NCBI GenBank assembly: GCA_030531695.1
Contig: JAUNMV010000006.1
Span: forward strand, 1 to 53,690
DNA from: Bacilli bacterium
GTDB lineage: Bacteria > Bacillota_I > Bacilli_A > RF39 > UBA660
Length of the DNA: 53,690 nt
Direction of reading: 5' to 3'
The notes beneath the pieces are model-generated. The model did not search any database, was not told the DNA's origin, and worked only from the letters and a program-made list of their open reading frames with translations. Below, piece by piece: positions 10,955-20,258 of this stretch; the first letter of the stretch is position 1, and every line of letters starts with the position of its first letter. The position numbers were made by a program, and so were the translations under genes.

Positions 10955-11722
10955 ATGCAACAAATACTTGAATCATTACTAGTAATAATAATACTAGTAT
11001 TTGTTGCTTTATTAATATTAGTTATGTTCTTATTCTTAAAAAAGACCGTAGCTAAGATTAATCAGCAATCAAGAGATTTCTTTATCGATAAGCTTCAGGC
11101 TTACGATCAGTTATTATTTGAGAGAGAAGAAAAATTAAAAGGGTTAAAAAGTGATATCGAAGAACAGCAAAAAATATTAGATGAAGGTAAAGGTAATAAT
11201 AATACAGATAGTTCTATTTACCTATTTGATCAACGTAATATTGATTATCAAGATGAGGCAATATTTAAGAAGATGAAAGAAGTTGATCAAAGATTTAATA
11301 TTGATACTGTAAAATTAGTTAAAAGATTTGTAAAAGAACACTTTCAAGATGATACAGTTTTGGAGTATAATAAATATAATAGTGTACGTAAAGAATTTGA
11401 TCAGAAAATGATGTTTAAACTTATATCTTTACGTCCTACAGAACAAGAAAAAGAAGTAAAAAGAATATTAGGGGATTGTGCTTATATCGTGGATGAATAT
11501 AAGAAGAAAACTAAGGCAACTACATTTGAAGTTAAAAAGTTCATTTCTTATTTTGACAAAATCATAGATAAAGTGGATCCTTACATATATGTTTACGTAG
11601 GTTCTAATAGAGAGAATTATGATTCAGTTGATGAATTTGTTAGAACTAAAGTAGATACAAACATTTTTAGAGGAATATCTATTGTATATAGAGGCAAACT
11701 TTATGATTATAGCTTGAAATAG
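10955..11722 (+). CDS. b/delta-like peripheral stalk protein of the F1-like ATPase
   Basis: 255 aa. One N-terminal membrane helix (about residues 6-30) runs into a charged coiled coil (to about 75), as in F-type b subunits. The remaining part is helical and ends in IFRGISIVYRGKLYDYSLK, which resembles the C-terminal strand of the delta subunit (family pattern GGIVVRVGDKVxDGSV). It therefore looks like b and delta joined in one chain; b-delta fusions are known in mycobacteria, in a different arrangement. In F-ATPases this stalk holds the alpha3beta3 head still. It starts 2 bases after the c-like gene. Homology is remote and the assignment rests on position, layout and the C-terminal motif. Confidence 0.65.
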   Translation: MQQILESLLVIIILVFVALLILVMFLFLKKTVAKINQQSRDFFIDKLQAYDQLLFEREEKLKGLKSDIEEQQKILDEGKGNNNTDSSIYLFDQRNIDYQDEAIFKKMKEVDQRFNIDTVKLVKRFVKEHFQDDTVLEYNKYNSVRKEFDQKMMFKLISLRPTEQEKEVKRILGDCAYIVDEYKKKTKATTFEVKKFISYFDKIIDKVDPYIYVYVGSNRENYDSVDEFVRTKVDTNIFRGISIVYRGKLYDYSLK

Positions 11723-11734
11723 GAGGTGTTACAT

Positions 11735-14700
11735 ATGGATCAAGATTTAGTAGATAACAAAGATTATGTTGATAAACAAATCGATGCGAAAATCATTGAG
11801 ATTAATAACAATGATAATATCTATGAAATTGGTACTGTTGTAAACGTAAGAGACTTCATCGTAGAAGTTACGGGTATCAACAATGTAATGTTCTACGAAA
11901 AAATAAATATTGCTAATAAAGCTATGGGTTACGTTAATAGTATTAATGAAAATTCTGTTACCGTAGCCGTTTTGCGTATTGATTCTCCTATTAATGTCGG
12001 TGATATAGTTTACTCTACAAATGTTTTATATAAAGGAAGTTATTCTAGATCTTCAATGGGTAGAGTAATTGATTTGTTTGGAAATGATAAATTATCTGGT
12101 AAGAAATACAGTGATTTAGTTGAAGTTCCTATTGAAAGAAAAACTATTCCAATTATGGATCGTGGTACTGTTAATAGACCATTACTTACTGGAATTACAG
12201 GTATTGACTTAATGTATCCAATAGGTAGAGGACAAAGACAGTTAATAATTGGTGATAAAAGAACTGGTAAAACACAAATTGGTCTTGATACTATTGTTAA
12301 TCAAAAAGGACAAAATGTTATTTGTTTCTATGTAGCAATTGGTAAGACTAAAAAAGAAGTTAAAAATATATATTCAGAGTTATTAAAGAAGGGTGCTTTA
12401 GAATATACTACAATATTTACAGCATTCAATGATGAGTTACCTCCAGTTATTTCATTAGTTCCTTATTTTGCACTTAGTGTTGCTGAGGATTATATGATGG
12501 AAGGTAAAGATGTCTTAGTTATTATCGATGACTTAAAGAGACATGCTGAAGCTTATCGTGAAATAAGTTTGATTTCTGGTAAGACTCCAGGACGTGATGC
12601 TTATCCAGCTGATATATTCTATACACATTCAAGATTACTTGAAAAAGGTTGTCAACATAAGAATGGTGGTTCTATTACAGTTCTACCTATTGTTGAAACT
12701 AAAGGTGGAGATATTACAGATTATATTTCTACAAATATTATATCTATTACAGATGGACAAATAGTTCTATCTGAAAAGGCTTTCCAAAAAGGTGAGAAGC
12801 CAGCTATTGACTATGGTCTTTCAGTTTCACGTTTAGGTGGTGCTGTTCAAAGAAAAGATATGAAGATAGTTGGTACTGCTGTAAGACGTAAGTTATTAAG
12901 CTATTTGGAAACAAGAAGCGTTTATGAATTAGTTAATATGGATGAAATGAGCTTTGAATTGAAGAACCAATTCATGGAAGGTAAAATCATCCTTGATAAT
13001 ATGATGCAATATAAGTTCTCTCCTAGAAGTCCAGAAGAGATGATGGATTTATTCGTTGGATTTGTAGAAAACGAAGAAGAATTAGAAGAGGCTACTAATC
13101 AAGTTAAACAAGAAAATAATGAAGTATTTGAAAGTCCTCAACCTGTTGCTAATGATGGAGCAATATTTGATGATACAGAGGTAATTGGTGATGAGACTGC
13201 TACAATTGATAATTCTTCTATGATGCCTGAAGCTGCTTCAGTAGAGGGAACAGATGCAGTAGTAGTTGATTATAATCAAGGAGAAGTTCCTCAAATTGAT
13301 CCTACTATTGATCCTTTATCAATGTTAAATCAAATGCCAGAAGAAATTCCTCCAGTAGTAAGTGCAGAAGAAGTTGATAGTGCTGTTGCTACTGAAGAAG
13401 TAACTGCAGAACCTGTAGCAGAAGAGGTTGCTACTGATAATCAGGTTTCATATGAAGAAGTTGATCAAGCAACATCAACAGATTATGTACCTGAAGTAGT
13501 AGGTACTGAAGAAGTAGTTGATAATAATGAGTATCAACAAGTAACTGATCAAGAAGTACAAGAAGCTACTACTACAGAATATGTTCCTGAAGTAGAAAGT
13601 ACTGAAGTTGTTGATAATAATGAATATCAACAAGTAACTGATCAAGAGGTACAAGAAGCTACTACTACAGATTATGTACCTGAAGTAGTAAGTACTGAAG
13701 AAGTTGTTGATAATAATGAGTATCAACAAGTAACTGATCAAGAGGTACAAGAAGTAACTTCAACAGAATATGTTCCTGAAGTAGAAAGTACAGAAGTTGT
13801 AGAAGTACCTACAAATTATACAGAAATAACTCAAGAGATGGTAGATGCTCAAGAGGTTCCTAATACACAAGATGAACTTACTCAAGATGTAGTAAATGGA
13901 GAAGAAGAGAGTGTTGATGATACTCCATTAGAAATTACTAACTTAGATGAAAATAATCCTTTATTTACAGATAAGGAAGAAGAAGAGTATCATACTCCAG
14001 GAGATGCTCCAGAAAATCCTGAAATAGTAGAGGGAGATACATTACAGATATATGCATTAGATGATACACCTTCTATGGTTGCAAATAATGTTCAAATAAG
14101 TGAAAATTCAGAAGAAGAATCTACTGAAGAACCAGTAGTTGAATATAGTGAAGAAGTTCCTACAGAAGAAGCTAGTGAATTTACTGAACCAGTAATTGAA
14201 GCTGAAGTACCTGTAGAAGAACCAGTAGTTGAATATAGTGAAGAGGTTCCTACAGAAGAAGCAAGTGAATATACTGAACCAGTAATTGAAACTGAAGTAC
14301 CTGTAGAAGAACCAGTAGTTGAATATAGTGAAGAGGTTCCTACAGAAGAAGTAAGTGAATATACTGAACCAGTAATTGAAGCTGAAGAACCTGTAGAAGA
14401 ACCAAATATGAATACATATCAAGTTGATGAAGATACAGTTTCTTTAGGAAATGTAGAAGGTTCTGATGATGTTTATGAAGAAACTACAGATTCTTATCAA
14501 TATGCTGATAGTAGTAATCAATTTGATCCTACTAACGTATCATTTACTCCTACTATTGGTGATGATGATCAACCTATTGAAGGTGTTGTGGATGAAGGAA
14601 ATATCTTTGATCCAACTAATATGACATTTACTCCATCAGTTACTACTGATGCTGAAGAATATAATGAAGAACCAGTTGTCTCTGAAAATACTGAGGAGAC

Positions 14701-14998
14701 TACTGAATATACTGAAGGTTCTGATGTTGAATCAGATTCATCAGAACAAGGATTTGATCCTACTGATATGACATTTACTCCATCTATAGATGAAAATAGT
14801 GAATATGAAGAACCAAATAATGAAGATTCTACATATGAAGCACCTGTAGAAGAAGAGAATGAAGAATATAGTGAAGAAACAGAAGTTAAAGATTTAGACA
14901 TATCTGATGAGAATGGATTTGATCCTACAGATTTACAAGTTAATAATTTTAATATAGAAGAAGATACTAGCGAAGAAGAAGAGGAAGAAGTGATCTAG
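11735..14998 (+). CDS. F1 ATPase alpha-like subunit with long acidic repeat tail
   Basis: 1087 aa, about twice the usual alpha length. Residues 1 to about 445 are a complete F1 alpha fold: beta-barrel start, P-loop GDKRTGKT at 173-180 (family GDRQTGKT), and the arginine finger in SVSRLGGAVQ (R366), which completes the catalytic site of beta. From about 446 the chain is a very acidic, low-complexity tail with three repeat types: about four NNEYQQVTDQEVQE-type units, three EEPVVEYSEEVPTEE units, and four FDPT motifs (three followed by FTP). Such a tail is foreign to ATP synthases; I infer a flexible scaffold or linker. ATG 11735 follows a perfect AGGAGGTG site; GTG 11726 is within it. The gamma-like gene starts 1 base after the stop. 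Confidence 0.9.
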   Translation: MDQDLVDNKDYVDKQIDAKIIEINNNDNIYEIGTVVNVRDFIVEVTGINNVMFYEKINIANKAMGYVNSINENSVTVAVLRIDSPINVGDIVYSTNVLYKGSYSRSSMGRVIDLFGNDKLSGKKYSDLVEVPIERKTIPIMDRGTVNRPLLTGITGIDLMYPIGRGQRQLIIGDKRTGKTQIGLDTIVNQKGQNVICFYVAIGKTKKEVKNIYSELLKKGALEYTTIFTAFNDELPPVISLVPYFALSVAEDYMMEGKDVLVIIDDLKRHAEAYREISLISGKTPGRDAYPADIFYTHSRLLEKGCQHKNGGSITVLPIVETKGGDITDYISTNIISITDGQIVLSEKAFQKGEKPAIDYGLSVSRLGGAVQRKDMKIVGTAVRRKLLSYLETRSVYELVNMDEMSFELKNQFMEGKIILDNMMQYKFSPRSPEEMMDLFVGFVENEEELEEATNQVKQENNEVFESPQPVANDGAIFDDTEVIGDETATIDNSSMMPEAASVEGTDAVVVDYNQGEVPQIDPTIDPLSMLNQMPEEIPPVVSAEEVDSAVATEEVTAEPVAEEVATDNQVSYEEVDQATSTDYVPEVVGTEEVVDNNEYQQVTDQEVQEATTTEYVPEVESTEVVDNNEYQQVTDQEVQEATTTDYVPEVVSTEEVVDNNEYQQVTDQEVQEVTSTEYVPEVESTEVVEVPTNYTEITQEMVDAQEVPNTQDELTQDVVNGEEESVDDTPLEITNLDENNPLFTDKEEEEYHTPGDAPENPEIVEGDTLQIYALDDTPSMVANNVQISENSEEESTEEPVVEYSEEVPTEEASEFTEPVIEAEVPVEEPVVEYSEEVPTEEASEYTEPVIETEVPVEEPVVEYSEEVPTEEVSEYTEPVIEAEEPVEEPNMNTYQVDEDTVSLGNVEGSDDVYEETTDSYQYADSSNQFDPTNVSFTPTIGDDDQPIEGVVDEGNIFDPTNMTFTPSVTTDAEEYNEEPVVSENTEETTEYTEGSDVESDSSEQGFDPTDMTFTPSIDENSEYEEPNNEDSTYEAPVEEENEEYSEETEVKDLDISDENGFDPTDLQVNNFNIEEDTSEEEEEEVI
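13470..14400 (+). repeat. Tandem in-frame repeats coding the acidic tail
   Basis: Two blocks of near-identical direct repeats. At about 13470-13800 a unit of roughly 93 bases (YVPEV...TEVVDNNEYQQVTDQEVQEATTT) recurs about three and a half times. At about 14130-14400 a 90-base unit (EEPVVEYSEEVPTEEASEYTEPVIEAEVP) occurs three times. Unit length is a multiple of 3, so copy number can change by recombination without loss of frame. Long open frames on the opposite strand here are shadows of these repeats. Confidence 0.9.
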
Positions 14999-14999
14999 T

Positions 15000-15767
15000 A
15001 TGAGTATACGTAACGTTGTAAAAGTTATGAACTTCCATTCTCTTCTTCGTGTTGATAAATCAAGAAAAAAAGCTGCTATGTACTTTGATACTGAAAGAGA
15101 ATTATTTAGAGTAATTAGAAAGATACTTTATAATAAAAATATTATATTGGATAAGAAATCTATTACTCCTAGAGCAGATGCTCCAGTACTTAATGTATAT
15201 ATTGGTAATGACTTAGGTTTTTGTGGAGATTTTAACTTCTCCATAAATAAAGAGGTCAGACTTGATAAAGAATTTAAAATAATTATTGGTAAAAAAATTC
15301 ATGCTTTTGAAAATGATGAGAGAGTTATTCTTGATATGGCAAAAGAAGAATTCTTTACTGATTTTAAAAGAGTAGAAGATGTTATATATGATGCAGTTAT
15401 ATTTAGAAAATATAGAGAAATAAATGTCGTATATAACCATTATCATAATGTCAATGATCTAGAGTTTACTAAGAAAAAGTTATTTCCATTGGATTATGGA
15501 TCAGAAGAGGGAGAGACTTTTGATGAAGACTTTGCTATGGAAACTGAACTTACTCCAATGCTTAATAACTTAATAGCTTTATATCTTTGCTACGAATTAA
15601 AAATATGTGAAATGAATAGTTATGCTGCAGAAAATGTTATTCGTCAGCAATTAACTAATCAATCTTTAAAGAAGATTGATGAAATGGAAGAGGAAAGAGC
15701 TAAAGTTACTCGTAAACTTAAGAAACAAAAAGATTTCCAAAAGATTATTGAGAATTATAGAAAATAA
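15000..15767 (+). CDS. F1 ATPase gamma-like subunit (rotor shaft)
   Basis: 255 aa, shorter than typical gamma (about 285). The N-terminus SIRNVVKVMNFHSLLRVDKS matches the family pattern SIxxxxKITxAMxMVAxxKL. A central GNDLGFCGDFNFSIN matches the family SDRGLCGGFN. A long C-terminal helix (MNSYAAENVIRQQLTNQSLKK onward) matches the SEHAARMxAMxxAxxNA helix. These helices form the shaft that turns inside alpha3beta3, so the part that makes ATPase activity rotary is present. The start ATG overlaps nothing and lies 1 base after the alpha stop, which suggests translational coupling. Confidence 0.85.
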   Translation: MSIRNVVKVMNFHSLLRVDKSRKKAAMYFDTERELFRVIRKILYNKNIILDKKSITPRADAPVLNVYIGNDLGFCGDFNFSINKEVRLDKEFKIIIGKKIHAFENDERVILDMAKEEFFTDFKRVEDVIYDAVIFRKYREINVVYNHYHNVNDLEFTKKKLFPLDYGSEEGETFDEDFAMETELTPMLNNLIALYLCYELKICEMNSYAAENVIRQQLTNQSLKKIDEMEEERAKVTRKLKKQKDFQKIIENYRK

Positions 15768-15787
15768 CTATGAAAAGGGGTAGTTAG

Positions 15788-17390
<1,603 letters not shown>

Positions 17391-17391
17391 T

Positions 17392-17943
17392 ATGACTATA
17401 AATGGAGTTATGACAATTCTATTTAAGTTCTTTATAGTCTATATATTATTTACTGGTCTATTAGAAGTTATTGGTTATTTCTTATTAGATAAGAGAAAGG
17501 GTAATGAGATCTTAGGCATAAGAGTAAATGTATTTGGATTATTAATGGAACTTGATAATATGACATTACTTGCATTATCTGTTGCTTTAATAAGATATAT
17601 ATTTGTATTGTGGTGTTTATTTGATTCTTCTAGTATTTCATTTGTACATATACTTATACTTTCTGTTTTCTCAGTTTCTTTCGGATTATTTTCTAGAAGT
17701 ATTAAGAACTTATTATTTGAAATAATAAATGCTGGAGCAATATATTTTGCATTAGTTTCTAGTAGATTACTTACTAATTACTTAGTAGAAGTAAGATATG
17801 AATGGTATGTATATGCTGGAGATATTATGTTAAAATTATTTATAATACTTTATGCAACATTCTTTCTACTTAGAAATATATTAAATTCAGTAGTTAAGAA
17901 TAAATATATAAGGAGGGAAAGAAGCGATGAAGAAGATTCTTAG
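17392..17943 (+). CDS. Unknown polytopic membrane protein of the F1-like operon
   Basis: 183 aa with about five hydrophobic segments (roughly residues 7-30, 55-78, 84-101, 106-130 and 140-162) and a basic then acidic C-terminal tail (RRERSDEEDS). It starts 1 base after the epsilon-like stop and overlaps the next gene by 17 bases, so it is firmly part of the operon. I find no subunit-a signature: the essential arginine context LxLRLFGN is absent, although an Arg does lie within the second segment (VALIRYIFVL). It could be a stator element or a channel replacement; the sequence does not decide. Confidence 0.75.
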   Translation: MTINGVMTILFKFFIVYILFTGLLEVIGYFLLDKRKGNEILGIRVNVFGLLMELDNMTLLALSVALIRYIFVLWCLFDSSSISFVHILILSVFSVSFGLFSRSIKNLLFEIINAGAIYFALVSSRLLTNYLVEVRYEWYVYAGDIMLKLFIILYATFFLLRNILNSVVKNKYIRRERSDEEDS

Positions 17944-18652
17944 ATTTATAATAACTAAAAAGAATTTAAGATGGACTCTGTTATTTGCTTTAATATTAAT
18001 TGTAATTATATTCTTTACAGTTAATAGAAATAATGATGTTATTGTTATTAAGAAGCATAGATTATATCAATATTTTGATGGTATAAAGTTTGAATTTAAG
18101 GGTAGAATTCAAATTAATAAGAAGTCTGAGGAGATTACTAAGATATCTTTTGAAGGTAATACTACAGAGTTAGATAGTTTTCCTCTATATTATGAAGATA
18201 TTCCGCAATTAATATTTCCTAAGAATATGGCAGTTGTTTATCCATTAACTGGTAAACAATATAAAGTAAATTTCTTTACTACTGCTTATTTAGATGCTGA
18301 TGAAGTATGTGTTAAAGATAAGAGATTAGTTAAGAGATTATTTGATGCAATTATTTATGATGGAAGAGATTTATATATAACTACAGAAGATTCTACAGTT
18401 ACTATTGGTAATAATGTTTATAATGTAAGTGCTTTATCTTATATTGAAGTTAATACTTTCTCTCAAACAGTTAAGATGTTTGATTATAAGAATGAGAAGT
18501 ATACTTCTGTAGATAATGTGGTTGATGAAGTAATTATTTCTAATGGTAGTTATAAAGTTAATGCTAGTTTAGATTTAATGTATTATGATAATAAATCTAA
18601 GTTGTTTATAAAAGATGTAAATAAACTTACAAATTTACCTAAGAAGGGTTAA
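17927..18652 (+). CDS. Membrane-anchored protein with the operon's shared extracytoplasmic domain
   Basis: 241 aa. A basic N-terminus (KKILRFIITKKNLR) and one membrane segment (about 15-34) lead into an extracytoplasmic domain that fills the rest. By eye its second half (SYIEVNTFSQTVKMFD...YTSVDNVV) follows the pattern seen in the giant protein (NYVEISVVEEGIIRIE...YNTVATEA). It has no poly-Gly run and no Fn3-like repeats, so it would be the bare anchor-plus-domain version. It is the last gene before a strong terminator. AGGAGGGA about 10 bases upstream fixes the ATG. Function unknown; likely a base component of the surface complex. Confidence 0.78.
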   Translation: MKKILRFIITKKNLRWTLLFALILIVIIFFTVNRNNDVIVIKKHRLYQYFDGIKFEFKGRIQINKKSEEITKISFEGNTTELDSFPLYYEDIPQLIFPKNMAVVYPLTGKQYKVNFFTTAYLDADEVCVKDKRLVKRLFDAIIYDGRDLYITTEDSTVTIGNNVYNVSALSYIEVNTFSQTVKMFDYKNEKYTSVDNVVDEVIISNGSYKVNASLDLMYYDNKSKLFIKDVNKLTNLPKKG

Positions 18653-18680
18653 GATGCTTAATGCATCTTTTTTCTTTATT
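18650..18680 (+). terminator. Intrinsic terminator at end of F1-like operon
   Basis: AAGATGC and GCATCTT form a 7-bp stem around a short TTAAT loop, followed by TTTTTC. The stem starts in the stop region of the last operon gene. Confidence 0.85.
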
Positions 18681-18694
18681 ATTTAGTATTTTTG

Positions 18695-18703
18695 TGCTAA
18701 AAT
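18695..18703 (+). promoter_or_regulatory. Extended -10 promoter of thiI
   Basis: TG-C-TAAAAT at 18695-18703 follows a T-rich run, with no clear -35 box. It lies just upstream of the GGAGGGG site of thiI. Confidence 0.55.
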
Positions 18704-18725
18704 AAGCATGTTTGGAGGGGAATAT

Positions 18726-19910
18726 ATGGATAAGGTTATATTAATTAAATATGGTGAATTAAGTACTAAAAAGGGTAATAGAAACTTCTTTATAAATACT
18801 TTATCTAATAATGTATATAATAAATTAAGTAAATATGATATTTCTATTAGAAAAGATAGAGCTCATATGTATATAGAATTTAAGGATAGTGAATTTGATT
18901 CTATTAAGAAAGATATTGATATGGTATTTGGTATACATAAATATAATATTGCGACTATTGTACCTAATGATATAGATATGATTAAAGATACCGTATTAAA
19001 GATGGTTAAAGAAGAGAATCCTCATACTTTTAAGATAGAGACTAAGAGAAGTAATAAGAACTTTCCTAATGATAGTTTAGAAGTTAATAATATAGTAGGT
19101 GGTCATGTACTTAGAAATACTGATGGTATAAAAGTAGATGTTCATAATCCTGATATGTTAGTAAAAATAGAAATAAGAGATGAAAGTACTTATGTTTATT
19201 CTAAAGAATATAATGGTGCAGGTGGATATCCTGTAGGTACACAACCAACTGGTATGTTAATGCTTAGTGGTGGAATAGATTCTCCTGTAGCTGGATATCT
19301 TGCTATGAAAAGAGGAGTAAAATTAGAGTGTGTTTATTTTGAAGCTATTCCTCATACTTCATTAGATGCAAGAAATAAGGTTGTTGAACTTACTCGTAAG
19401 TTAAGTGCGTATCAAGGAAGTATTAATCTTCATGTAGTTAATTTTACTAAGATACAAGAAGCTATTTATAGATCATGTCGTAATGATTATTGTATAACTA
19501 TAATGAGAAGAATGATGTATAGAATAATGGAAAGAATATGTAAGACTCATAAAGGTTTAGTTATTGTTAATGGTGAGTCTATTGGGCAAGTTGCATCTCA
19601 AACATTAACTAGTATGAATGTAATTAATAGTGTTACTAATATGCCTGTAATAAGACCAGTAGCTTGTTTAGATAAATTAGAAATAATAGATATAGCTAGA
19701 CGTATAGATACATATGAGACAAGTATTTTACCTTATGAAGATTGTTGTACAGTATTTGTACCTAAACATCCTGTTATTAATCCTCGTATGGATACTGCAA
19801 TAGATGAAGAAAACAAGTTTGATTATAATACTATGATAGATGAAGCAATTGATAATATTAATACTATTAAAGTTAGTTCTAAAACTGACGAATTTAGTGA
19901 TTTATTATAA
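18726..19910 (+). CDS. thiI: tRNA 4-thiouridine synthase / thiamine sulfur-transfer protein ThiI
   Basis: 394 aa, the Bacilli form without a C-terminal rhodanese domain. An N-terminal ferredoxin-like and THUMP region (about residues 1-165) is followed by the PP-loop SGGIDSPVAGYLAMKRG (near residue 180), which adenylates the tRNA uridine at position 8. The FVPKHP segment near the end is typical. ThiI makes 4-thiouridine and can supply sulfur for the thiazole of thiamine, using a cysteine desulfurase that is not encoded here. The start at ATG 18726 is set by GGAGGGG 6 bases upstream; an in-frame ATG at 18708 would place that site inside the gene. Confidence 0.95.
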   Translation: MDKVILIKYGELSTKKGNRNFFINTLSNNVYNKLSKYDISIRKDRAHMYIEFKDSEFDSIKKDIDMVFGIHKYNIATIVPNDIDMIKDTVLKMVKEENPHTFKIETKRSNKNFPNDSLEVNNIVGGHVLRNTDGIKVDVHNPDMLVKIEIRDESTYVYSKEYNGAGGYPVGTQPTGMLMLSGGIDSPVAGYLAMKRGVKLECVYFEAIPHTSLDARNKVVELTRKLSAYQGSINLHVVNFTKIQEAIYRSCRNDYCITIMRRMMYRIMERICKTHKGLVIVNGESIGQVASQTLTSMNVINSVTNMPVIRPVACLDKLEIIDIARRIDTYETSILPYEDCCTVFVPKHPVINPRMDTAIDEENKFDYNTMIDEAIDNINTIKVSSKTDEFSDLL

Positions 19911-19964
19911 TTTATATGTATTAATTATTAATAATTTCACATTCTAATATTAGGAGGTGAAATT

Positions 19965-20180
19965 ATGGCAAGAGGAAGAAAATCTAACGCAACAAAAGCT
20001 AAGATTGCTGCTAGTAAGAAAAATTCTTCAACAAGCAATAAATCAGTAGATAATATGAAGTATGAAATTGCTAATGAATTTGGTGTAAGTTTAGGTGCTA
20101 CTGCTTCAGCAAAAGATAATGGACGTGTTGGAGGAGAAATTACTAAACGATTAGTAGAAAAAGCTAAAAATAAAAGATAG
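19965..20180 (+). CDS. Alpha/beta-type small acid-soluble spore protein (SASP)
   Basis: 71 aa. The core [20 protein letters not shown]...[13 protein letters not shown] is the alpha/beta SASP pattern. These proteins coat spore DNA and protect it from UV and heat. The EIANEFGV segment includes the site cut by the germination protease GPR. The N-terminus is longer and more basic than in Bacillus SspA/B ([19 protein letters not shown]), as in some Clostridia-like members. AGGAGGTGA gives a very strong ribosome site. A terminator follows. This is one of three sporulation genes in the window. Confidence 0.93.
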   Translation: MARGRKSNATKAKIAASKKNSSTSNKSVDNMKYEIANEFGVSLGATASAKDNGRVGGEITKRLVEKAKNKR

Positions 20181-20183
20181 TTT

Positions 20184-20214
20184 AAAAGAATAGAGTAATC
20201 TATTCTTTTTGTTT
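20184..20214 (+). terminator. Intrinsic terminator after SASP gene
   Basis: Perfect 11-bp stem AAAAGAATAGA (20184-20194) and TCTATTCTTTT (20199-20209) with loop GTAA, followed by a T-rich tract. Confidence 0.92.
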
Positions 20215-20226
20215 TATATCTTTTTA

Positions 20227-20235
20227 TGTTAAAAT
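20227..20235 (+). promoter_or_regulatory. Extended -10 promoter of the 702-aa surface protein
   Basis: TG-T-TAAAAT at 20227-20235 follows a T-run, with an AGGTGA ribosome site 13 bases further on. Confidence 0.55.
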
Positions 20236-20258
20236 ATTTATTAGAATAGGTGATTGCG

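Noticed and set aside
13470-14400. CRISPR array
   Set aside because: Repeats are contiguous, about 90 bases, in frame and coding; no spacers.
13475-14901. Long open frames on the minus strand
   Set aside because: They are shadows of the acidic repeats of the alpha-like gene; composition (F, I, Y and S only) and lack of ribosome sites show they are not genes.
17392-17943. Subunit a (AtpB) candidate
   Set aside because: The conserved arginine helix of subunit a is not found; the only helix arginine is in a different context.
19918-19946. Sigma-G-type promoter of the SASP gene (GTATT, 17 bases, CATTCTA)
   Set aside because: The -10 fits CATnnTA, but the start would fall on the ribosome site, leaving almost no leader, and the -35 box is imperfect; not listed as a feature.
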